This document shows, one piece after another, positions 1 to 5,022 of a DNA stretch of 5,691 bases. The position numbers were made by a program, and so were the translations under genes. The stretch is from contig JABDPH010000063.1 of NCBI GenBank assembly GCA_013042925.1, positions 1-5,691 on the forward strand, written 5' to 3'. How positions within the stretch are numbered: the stretch's first letter is position 1; each line of letters begins with the position of its first letter. Under the pieces are notes generated by a model, which searched no databases, was not told the origin of the DNA, and saw only the letters and a list, made by a program, of their open reading frames with translations. The stretch is from Eudoraea sp. GTDB lineage: Bacteria; Bacteroidota; Bacteroidia; Flavobacteriales; Flavobacteriaceae.

Positions 1-173
1 GTGTGGATCTTGTATATTATACCCTGGTGACGCTTACTACAGTTGGTTATGGTGACATTACACCACAGATACCGGTTGCTAAATCGCTTTCGATGATTAT
101 TGCCATCTCCGGGCAATTCTATATAGCCGTAGTGGTAGCTATCATCGTTGGCAAATTTGCCAGCAAGAATTAG
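1..173 (+). CDS. K+ channel pore-domain protein, 3' end only (partial)
   Basis: This is the C-terminal 56 residues of a two-transmembrane (Ion_trans_2-type) potassium channel. The first complete codon is at 3 and the stop TAG is at 171-173; the 5' end lies outside the window. The pore helix and filter are clear: TLVTLTTVGYGD (residues 7-18 of the fragment) carries the canonical K+-selectivity filter TVGYGD. It is followed by ITPQIP and a hydrophobic inner helix (about residues 25-50) ending in a short polar tail, KFASKN. The filter should conduct K+ across the cytoplasmic membrane. No RCK/TrkA-N or cyclic-nucleotide-binding domain follows, so any regulatory domain would have to be N-terminal. 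Family assignment is secure from the filter; gating and exact subfamily cannot be judged from this fragment. Confidence 0.9.
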   Translation, partial: VDLVYYTLVTLTTVGYGDITPQIPVAKSLSMIIAISGQFYIAVVVAIIVGKFASKN

Positions 174-190
174 GTTAATACTTACCTTTG
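156..190 (+). promoter_or_regulatory. Bacteroidetes-type promoter for the AI-2E-family gene
   Basis: TACCTTTG at 183-190 matches the Bacteroidetes -7 consensus TAnnTTTG at every fixed position. A TTTG at 156-159 lies 23 bases upstream and could serve as the -33 element, at the long end of accepted spacing. Transcription would start near 197, giving a leader of about 35 nt before the ATG at 232. The -33 element lies within the end of the channel gene, so the downstream gene can be expressed independently of it. The -7 match is seen directly; promoter activity is inferred. Confidence 0.5.
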
Positions 191-231
191 GGTAGTTATT
201 AAGTTCTGTTAGCAATACGAAACAAAAAAAT

Positions 232-1287
232 ATGATTAAATCAAGCTCGAAGTTTCCCCTTATGATTAACCTGGCTGCTTTTATAATCATAATTGCAGGA
301 TTAATCTATGGTGCACGCTTAATCACTCCAATTTTAATGGCAGTATTTCTTTCTATTATTTGTACACCTCCCATTAGGTATCTGGTAAGGAAGAGGGTGC
401 CACAGAGTCTGGCCGTTTTAGTTGTGTTTCTGATGCTTATAGCAATCTTCATTGGTTTGGGTGAATTAGTTGGCCGTTCTGTTGCTGCTTTTACTCAAAA
501 TGCAGGCTTATATGAACAAAATCTGGATAAAATTGGTGTATCTGTTTTGGAATTTTTAAATGATAGGGGATTTAATTTTTCATTTGATAGAATAGATGAT
601 TTATTGGAACCGTCTAAGATCATGGGTTTTACAGCCAGGTTACTGGGACAGCTTGGTGGGTTTATGGGCAATTTTCTAACTATCCTATTCTTAGTCCTTT
701 TTCTTTTATTGGAATTGGATGATATTGAAATAAAGGTAGAAGCAATACTTAAAGACTATTCGGTAAATTATTCATATTTTGACGAAATTGCGAACAGAAT
801 ACGTCATTACCTTTCAATAAAAACACTTACGAGTCTTATTACCGGAATTTTACTTTGGATTGCATTGACAATTATTGGTGTTGATTATGCAATTTTATGG
901 GGTTTAATAGCTTTTCTATTGAATTACATACCAACTATAGGGTCCTTTATTGCAGCCGCTCCTGCGGTTTTATTTGCTCTGGTTCAACTTGGATTTGGCG
1001 GTGCATTGGCTGCGCTAATTGCCTTTGTTGCTGTGAATATAATCATAGGAAGTCTTATTGAGCCAAAACTAATGGGACAAGGAATGGGCTTGTCTACATT
1101 TATTGTATTCTTATCCCTTATCTTCTGGGGATTTGTTTTTGGAACTGTAGGTATGTTTTTATCTGTTCCTTTGACGATGACTGTGAAAATCATACTGGAA
1201 CATGATCCAAAGACAAGGTGGATCGCCATTATTCTTGGAACAAAGAAGGATGCAAAAGCCCTGATTAAAGAAAATGAATCTGAATAA
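232..1287 (+). CDS. AI-2E family transporter (TqsA/PerM/YdiK-like membrane protein)
   Basis: A complete 351-residue integral membrane protein of the AI-2E transporter family (PF01594). Hydrophobic segments lie near residues 11-30, 31-47, 59-80, 143-161, 198-218, 219-250, 255-275 and 287-315, with a more polar stretch at about 82-140 between the third and fourth, as is usual for the family. The conserved C-terminal motifs are present: NYIPTIG (231-237), EPKLMG (277-282) and GMFLSVPLT (307-315). Length is typical. The family is named for E. coli TqsA, implicated in autoinducer-2 export; other members have been linked to cation/proton exchange, and most have no proven substrate, so none is assigned here. 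The start at 232 follows an A-rich stretch without a Shine-Dalgarno, normal for Bacteroidetes, and fits the promoter at 156-190. The gene lies 58 bp after the K+ channel gene and converges on the response regulator gene. Confidence 0.9.
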   Translation: MIKSSSKFPLMINLAAFIIIIAGLIYGARLITPILMAVFLSIICTPPIRYLVRKRVPQSLAVLVVFLMLIAIFIGLGELVGRSVAAFTQNAGLYEQNLDKIGVSVLEFLNDRGFNFSFDRIDDLLEPSKIMGFTARLLGQLGGFMGNFLTILFLVLFLLLELDDIEIKVEAILKDYSVNYSYFDEIANRIRHYLSIKTLTSLITGILLWIALTIIGVDYAILWGLIAFLLNYIPTIGSFIAAAPAVLFALVQLGFGGALAALIAFVAVNIIIGSLIEPKLMGQGMGLSTFIVFLSLIFWGFVFGTVGMFLSVPLTMTVKIILEHDPKTRWIAIILGTKKDAKALIKENESE

Positions 1288-1316
1288 CTGTTCAGAATGT
1301 AAATGGGTATCAAAAT

Positions 1317-1393
1317 AAATGGACAAAAAAGATTAAAAGCCAAACCTAATTACAATAATCAGGCTATTTGCTTTATACTATTTTTGTCCATTT
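1317..1393. terminator. Long hairpin between convergent genes, possible bidirectional terminator
   Basis: AAATGGACAAAAA (1317-1329) is the exact reverse complement of TTTTTGTCCATTT (1381-1393), a perfect 13-bp stem. The 51-base interior can pair further on nearly the same axis: AAAGC (1336-1340) with GCTTT (1370-1374), and CCTAATTA (1345-1352) with TAATCAGG (1356-1363) with one A-C mismatch and a CAA loop. It begins 29 bp after the AI-2E gene stop and lies about 110 bp after the regulator stop, so termination from both sides is the simplest role. It is much longer than a standard intrinsic terminator. Only the leftward reading is followed by a T-rich tail (ATTTATTTTG); the rightward reading has just TTT, within the stem. 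A small mobile-type repeat is the alternative. Confidence 0.4.
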
Positions 1394-1442
1394 CACTACA
1401 ATCCGGCACAGATTATAACGTAAATTGTAATCATTTAAGCTT

Positions 1443-1466
1443 CAAAAGGACCTTACTATTAGTCCT
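1443..1466 (-). terminator. Possible intrinsic terminator of the response regulator gene
   Basis: Read on the minus strand, AGGAC (1466-1462) pairs with GTCCT (1451-1447) around a 10-base loop, and the stem is followed by TTTTG. It lies 38 bp beyond the regulator stop codon, a normal terminator distance. The 5-bp stem and short T run make it weak. The larger hairpin at 1317-1393 lies further downstream on the same transcript and could act as a backup. Confidence 0.3.
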
Positions 1467-1503
1467 GTTACTCAATATATGATTACTACAAAACTGAATA
1501 TGT

Positions 1504-2130
1504 TTAATTTTCCATTGCCTGCAATTTAGTAAGCGCCTCAGATTTGGAATTTACATCAAGTTTTAAGTATATATTCTGAATATGAAAATTGACAGTGCTT
1601 GGAGTAACAAAAAGCTTGTCGGCAATAAGCTTATAAGTGGCTCCCTGACACAAATAATCAATTATTTCGTTTTCTCGTTCAGAAAAAGTATTATAAGATT
1701 TTCTGTGAAACATGGATATCACAGCTTTGACTATGTCATTGCTCATGGTGGCACCTTCATATTTGATAGAATTTAAGGCATTGTACAAGCGTTTTTTGGT
1801 TACCGGTTTTGTGAGGTAGCCATTTGCCCGATTTTTAAAGGCCTTTTTGATAAGCTCAAAATCTTTCTGGGCGCTTACCATAATAATTTTTACTTCGGGA
1901 TCTTTTTTCCTGAACATTGAAATTCCTTGAATGCCACATACTTCGGGCATAGATACTTCGGAAACAATTATATCTGGTAATACATTGTCAAACTCTTTTA
2001 AAGCATCTTCAACGGAAATATAAATACCTTCAAGGGAATAATCCTGGTAGGTTTCAAAATAATACTTGTAGGCCGCATGAAACAGGCGGTCATTATCAAT
2101 AACAATTATTTTAAGGATATTAGATTTCAT
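1504..2130 (-). CDS. NarL/LuxR-family response regulator with Glu at the phosphoacceptor position
   Basis: A 208-residue two-domain DNA-binding response regulator. The receiver domain spans about residues 5-122 and a LuxR/GerE helix-turn-helix about 147-203 (FSERENEII opening, then LFVTPSTVNFHIQNIYLKL). Most receiver landmarks are present: acidic pocket D12 (with N13 and D14), switch residue S86, aromatic Y105 and the K108-P109 pair. The residue that should be the phospho-accepting Asp is Glu: the loop reads PDIIVSEVSMP, with E58 at that position, and the codon is GAA. In many receivers an engineered Asp-to-Glu change partly mimics phosphorylation, so this protein may be constitutively active or controlled by binding or abundance. 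It is an orphan here: no histidine kinase lies in the window. The ATG at 2130 has no Shine-Dalgarno. Family assignment is secure; target genes are unknown. Confidence 0.93.
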   Translation of the reverse strand: MKSNILKIIVIDNDRLFHAAYKYYFETYQDYSLEGIYISVEDALKEFDNVLPDIIVSEVSMPEVCGIQGISMFRKKDPEVKIIMVSAQKDFELIKKAFKNRANGYLTKPVTKKRLYNALNSIKYEGATMSNDIVKAVISMFHRKSYNTFSERENEIIDYLCQGATYKLIADKLFVTPSTVNFHIQNIYLKLDVNSKSEALTKLQAMEN

Positions 2131-2384
2131 ATCTATTAGTATTTTGGGGTTAAAAAATAATATAGAAATAAGAAATTAAAAGTTTGGAAATGAGCAAGTT
2201 AATATGGATATATCATTGCTCAATAAGCAATTTCTTAAACCATAGCAAATGAGGATGTACGCTAGTTATGGACACTAGTCATCTATCTCTTACCGTGAAG
2301 TAAAACGCGATGTTAAAACAAAAACACAGGTATTAACTGTATACGTTTTAAGAGTACCTTGGAAAAGCAATACATCAATGGTCA

Positions 2385-2427
2385 TTAACTTATCAGCATC
2401 TGATAATACCAGATACCCATAAGTTAA
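2385..2427. repeat. Nested inverted repeat with alternative pairings
   Basis: TTAACTTAT (2385-2393) and ATAAGTTAA (2419-2427) form a perfect 9-bp outer stem. Inside it, after a symmetric 4-by-4 internal loop, ATCTG (2398-2402) pairs with CAGAT (2410-2414) around a 7-base loop. A competing hairpin uses some of the same bases: TTATCAG (2390-2396) with CTGATAA (2400-2406) around CAT. The two folds exclude each other. No T run follows on either strand, so it is not a simple terminator. In A+T-rich DNA a 9-bp stem over 25 bases is not rare by itself; the nesting is what makes it notable. Confidence 0.4.
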
Positions 2428-2457
2428 AATTCCAATAAAAAATGTATTTGCTGTGGT

Positions 2458-2550
2458 TTAGAACGGAGCTTCCTTTAAGAAGGTTACAGGATTAGCTCTT
2501 GTTTTTGGCCTGCCAGGCGGGCCTGTTTTGGGGTAATTTTGAGTCTGCAT
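2458..2550 (-). CDS. Possible 30-residue small ORF, unrecognised
   Basis: An ATG at 2550-2548 opens a 30-codon frame ending with TAA at 2460-2458. The product would be basic and proline-rich, with the core GPPGRPKTRANP (about residues 10-21) and the end FLKEAPF. GRPK resembles an AT-hook-like tripeptide context, but this is too short to mean much. It lies about 45 nt beyond the estimated start of the promoter-like element at 2602-2637. Against it: there is no ribosome-binding signal, no recognised homologue, and the GPPGRP codons are simply the GC-rich hairpin at 2507-2523. A chance frame is the more likely explanation. Confidence 0.15.
   Translation of the reverse strand: MQTQNYPKTGPPGRPKTRANPVTFLKEAPF
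2507..2523. repeat. GC-rich palindromic hairpin in A+T-rich intergenic DNA
   Basis: GGCCTGCC (2507-2514) and GGCGGGCC (2516-2523) are inverted copies around one A, with a single T/G position that would still pair as a wobble in rightward RNA. Its base composition contrasts sharply with its surroundings. It resembles the short CCTGCC/GGCAGG palindromes scattered through intergenic DNA of many Bacteroidetes, but membership of such a family cannot be shown from one copy. On the rightward strand TGTTTTGGGG follows, with only a short T run, so a terminator role is weakly supported. Confidence 0.45.
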
Positions 2551-2601
2551 ATTATGGGGTTTTGGGGGTTGAGCGAACGTTATTTTGTCACTTTTATATT
2601 T

Positions 2602-2637
2602 TAAATATATATAAAAATTACAAAGGCGATGTCAAAA
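2602..2637 (-). promoter_or_regulatory. Promoter-like element directed toward the response regulator gene
   Basis: On the minus strand TTTTG (2637-2633), which also forms TTGACA (2635-2630), is followed after 23 bases by TATATTTA (2609-2602), one mismatch from the Bacteroidetes -7 TAnnTTTG. Transcription would start near 2595, about 465 nt upstream of the regulator ATG, so the leader would contain the 30-codon ORF and both hairpins at 2507-2523 and 2385-2427. A nearer promoter is also possible, but I found no good -7 match within about 90 bp of the ATG. The A+T richness here raises the chance of a false match. Confidence 0.25.
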
Positions 2638-2868
2638 CGTAAGTATTTTCGTTCAAATGCAGACCAGTTGGTCGGTAATCTTAACTGTTTTCCTCATTGT
2701 TCAAACTAGAAAAAACCCCTGGGAGCCCTTTGTTTAAGGCTAAAACCACTTTTGAAATAGTAAATTAACCCAAACGTTGTCTTCAAAATTGAATGAATTT
2801 AAATTATACTATTACCGATAAAAAGAAAGCCTAAGCGCTTATGCGTTATGATTTATTATACTTGTTTG

Positions 2869-2898
2869 AATTACTTAAGCAGGACACAATTACTTAAG
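2869..2898. repeat. Two 11-bp direct repeats with 19-bp period
   Basis: AATTACTTAAG occurs at 2869-2879 and again at 2888-2898. The 19-bp period is close to two helical turns, which would place two protein-binding sites on the same face of the DNA. The copies are identical over 11 bases and include the palindrome CTTAAG. They lie 67-96 bp beyond the stop codon of the PorP gene and about 230 bp upstream of the promoter-like element at 2602-2637. An operator role is only a suggestion; a short tandem duplication is an equal alternative. Confidence 0.4.
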
Positions 2899-2964
2899 GA
2901 TAAAAAATAATTTACCAGTATAACAGACAACTTGTTTATTGTTCCTATTGTCCTTGAAAAATTA

Positions 2965-4815
2965 CTAATCTTCATACATTAGATCTGCGGTTGCCGGGGG
3001 ATTGTCAACCTGCATAATCCACTTCTCATCATTATATTTTCCATTTAAATCAGAAACATAAGCGATTTCGGCTTCTTCTTTAGCTTTAAAATCAGCCAAA
3101 TAAACATAATACAAACCATTTTTCTTATTGTAAAATTGTTTCGCATTCAACCCCTGTTCATTCAGCTGATTCATAAAAGCATTTAAATATTTTTTAGTTT
3201 TATAGACATTGACGATTACATAATAACCAGATTGTACTCCAATATCAGATAGATTTTGAATTTTTATCGGCAGTTTAACATACTTCTCACGCTCCGCAGC
3301 AGATAATTCATTGGGAGTATTCATTGCTATACTACTGGCAGTTTTAAATTCTACATTATTGGCAGCAGAATTTGTTTTTCCGGTGTTTGAAGCCAATACC
3401 GTATTTTCCGGACTATTGTAATCCTGTAAATTAGATTTCACACTATTTTCTACATCACTACGCAAAATGCGTACTATCATTTCGAACTTTTTCTCAAATT
3501 GTGCGTTTCGCGCATTCTCTATGGAGTCCTGTCTTAAGATTAGTTCGTCCAAAATTAATCGGTTTTGGTAGGCAAGAGAATTAGAATCTTCTTCTTCTGG
3601 AATGGTATATGCCACAAGAGTAGTTTCAGGTGTATTTTTTAGATTTTTATTTTTAGTTGCAGAGGATTTCTTAGGATCTCCTTTTGATTTGTTTTGAGCA
3701 CTGGTTAATTTCGCTATTTGAGCTTCATATTTTCGCGTAAGCTCCTCAATCTGATTCCTTGTATCTTTATTTTGGTTTTCCCTCATTTGAGCTAACTGTT
3801 CTTCATAATTTTGAACAATTTCATCAATTCTGTTTTCTTCTGATTTAACGACGTAACCGCCAATAGCAGAAGGTTGATTCTTAAATGTATAGGCCAGGGA
3901 CAATTCATGATTCCAGCCGAATTCTGCACCCTGATCCAGGAAATTCTTTTCTACCAAATAACCAAGAGACAACTTTTTACTTAGATTAAAGCCTACACCT
4001 AAAGACATTCCATAAGTATCATCCAGGGTACTTTGAAACCATCCATATTTGGGTAATTCAAGTAAAACCGAACCTACATAAGAAAGGCTTCCGTCTAAGT
4101 TTTGACCCAATTGTACAAGCGGCATTAATCTTGCGTTGGCAAATAAGCCCGACTTGCTCATAAATGCATGCGTATATTGTAGAGACCCTTTTACAGTTTT
4201 GGCATTTAAACTTGTTATAAATTCATTAGTGGTCTGACTGTATTTTATCAGGTTTTCTGCATAGATCCCGACGTCAAAATTCCCATAGGAGAATGTAATT
4301 CCAGGCTGGATAGCAATCTTATTTTCTAATTTTGCATCCAGAATTTCAGGATCGTTCTCTGTAGCAACCGCACGGTTTTTATCAACTCCTACACTATAAT
4401 AGGTAACATTTGTCCCGAAAGTTAAACTACTTTTCGATCCCAATTTTACCGAAGTGGCATAGTTCGCATTAAATCCAAACTCCTGGATAATACCTATGCG
4501 CTGACTATATATACCTAAACCTAAAGCGGTATGGTCGTTAAATTTATTGCTAAACCCCAGATAATAGTTTTGATTGTTATCTTCAAACGTGGCATACTGA
4601 TTACGATGCAGAATATTTAGATAAGATTTGTTTTCCCTAACCAGTGAAAATGTAGGGTTAATTAAGAACCTGTTAAAAAACAACTGATTGTGATAGGTTG
4701 TATTTGAGTTAAGATCAGAGAATGCTTCCTGACCGTGCGAAGCCTGAGTACAAAGGATAAGGCAAAACACTTTAAGTACGAATACTTTCTTTATAATGGA
4801 GGTTTTACAGTTCAT
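2965..4815 (-). CDS. PorP/SprF-family outer-membrane protein with coiled-coil and SPOR-like C-terminal extension
   Basis: A 616-residue envelope protein. Residues 1 to about 29 form a signal peptide (basic start, hydrophobic VFVLKVFCLILC, likely cleavage around SHG-Q-E). Residues about 30-314 are a PorP/SprF-type beta-barrel domain: the FLINPTFS motif at 50-57 matches the family's conserved asparagine-proline site, and alternating aromatic/glycine strands follow to SLAYTF. Family members usually end here, near 300-340 residues. This one continues with a heptad-like coiled coil (about 326-372), a Lys/Ser/Asn-rich linker, a second helical charged region (about 414-464), and a C-terminal domain at about 524-604 (from YYVIVNVYKT through GLYYVYLADF) that looks like a SPOR fold. 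SPOR domains bind glycan strands stripped of peptide, so the barrel may be tethered to peptidoglycan. PorP/SprF proteins are associated with type IX secretion and surface delivery of adhesins. Barrel assignment is strong; SPOR is by pattern only. Confidence 0.85.
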   Translation of the reverse strand: MNCKTSIIKKVFVLKVFCLILCTQASHGQEAFSDLNSNTTYHNQLFFNRFLINPTFSLVRENKSYLNILHRNQYATFEDNNQNYYLGFSNKFNDHTALGLGIYSQRIGIIQEFGFNANYATSVKLGSKSSLTFGTNVTYYSVGVDKNRAVATENDPEILDAKLENKIAIQPGITFSYGNFDVGIYAENLIKYSQTTNEFITSLNAKTVKGSLQYTHAFMSKSGLFANARLMPLVQLGQNLDGSLSYVGSVLLELPKYGWFQSTLDDTYGMSLGVGFNLSKKLSLGYLVEKNFLDQGAEFGWNHELSLAYTFKNQPSAIGGYVVKSEENRIDEIVQNYEEQLAQMRENQNKDTRNQIEELTRKYEAQIAKLTSAQNKSKGDPKKSSATKNKNLKNTPETTLVAYTIPEEEDSNSLAYQNRLILDELILRQDSIENARNAQFEKKFEMIVRILRSDVENSVKSNLQDYNSPENTVLASNTGKTNSAANNVEFKTASSIAMNTPNELSAAEREKYVKLPIKIQNLSDIGVQSGYYVIVNVYKTKKYLNAFMNQLNEQGLNAKQFYNKKNGLYYVYLADFKAKEEAEIAYVSDLNGKYNDEKWIMQVDNPPATADLMYED

Positions 4816-4850
4816 CTGATTGAAATTTAAATTTTTGTTCTTAATACTTG

Positions 4851-4904
4851 TAATCCGATTTACTTCTCTAAACTATTACTGATCGGAATTAATGATTCGA
4901 AAAA
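4851..4904 (-). promoter_or_regulatory. Possible promoter of the PorP gene with a flanking inverted repeat
   Basis: On the minus strand TAGTTTAG (4875-4868) is one mismatch from TAnnTTTG and lies 52 bases upstream of the ATG at 4815. A T-run element, TTTTTCG (4904-4898), is 22 bases further up and is a poor -33 match. The -7 sits in the loop of an inverted repeat: TAATCCGAT (4851-4859) against ATCGGA-A-TTA (4882-4891) with one bulged A. That could be an operator. The leader then runs through the palindrome AAATTTAAATTT (4823-4834) and lacks a Shine-Dalgarno. The match is moderate, and cotranscription from the PD40 gene remains possible. Confidence 0.25.
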
Positions 4905-5003
4905 TTTCCTTTAAACTATTTGTATTATTTTTTGTATAGTTCTATGAAACTATCGATCCTGGCGCTACCACTCTGGTCACAAATTTGCAACCGTTTGGCT
5001 TAG

Positions 5004-5022
5004 TTCATAGCAGTGCTATGAA
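5004..5022 (-). terminator. Perfect 19-bp palindrome directly after the PD40 gene stop
   Basis: TTCATAGCA (5004-5012) and TGCTATGAA (5014-5022) are perfect inverted copies around one base. Allowing one mismatch, the symmetry extends to 12 bp per arm and takes in the TAA stop codon at 5025-5023. In the leftward transcript it would fold immediately after translation ends. No T run follows, so it is not a textbook intrinsic terminator. It may reduce read-through into the PorP gene, stabilise the 3' end of the upstream message, or be a protein-binding site. Confidence 0.4.

Larger units (their letters stand above)
2131..2964. other. 834-bp intergenic region without a recognisable gene
   Basis: This gap lies between the start of the response regulator gene and the end of the PorP gene, so it contains the regulator's upstream region and the PorP 3' flank. 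No protein family, tRNA or rRNA is recognisable on either strand. The longest rightward open stretch I followed (about 2279-2423, 47 codons) has its only ATG late and resembles nothing known. The gap holds several repeats listed separately: a nested hairpin at 2385-2427, a GC-rich hairpin at 2507-2523, a promoter-like pair at 2602-2637 on the minus strand, and a direct repeat at 2869-2898. Smaller inverted repeats are ATTGCT/AGCAAT (2215-2231), CTAGT/ACTAG (2262-2278), GACCA/TGGTC (2662-2673) and the palindrome TAAGCGCTTA (2832-2841). The length and structure would suit a long leader or a small RNA, but nothing proves transcription. Confidence 0.6.

Noticed and set aside
984..1343. A 119-codon open frame on the minus strand
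   Set aside because: It lies almost wholly opposite the conserved AI-2E gene, and its translation resembles no protein; it is an antisense shadow.
1317..1393. Insertion sequence or MITE ends
   Set aside because: The 13-bp inverted ends are suggestive, but I see no flanking target-site duplication and no transposase; kept only as an alternative to a terminator.
1582..1776. A 64-codon open frame on the plus strand
   Set aside because: It is antisense to the conserved receiver-linker-HTH region of the response regulator and has no recognisable features.
2279..2423. A 47-codon open stretch on the plus strand
   Set aside because: The only ATG (2379) leaves 14 codons, the translation matches no known family, and stretches this long arise by chance.
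2131..2964. tRNA, CRISPR array or degraded transposase in the long gap
   Set aside because: No cloverleaf pattern, no regularly spaced repeats beyond a single pair, and no recognisable transposase residues in the frames I followed.
4936..4953. ATAGTT/AACTAT inverted repeat as a terminator
   Set aside because: The stem is only 6 bp of A+T-rich sequence, and on the minus strand it is followed by an A run rather than a T run.
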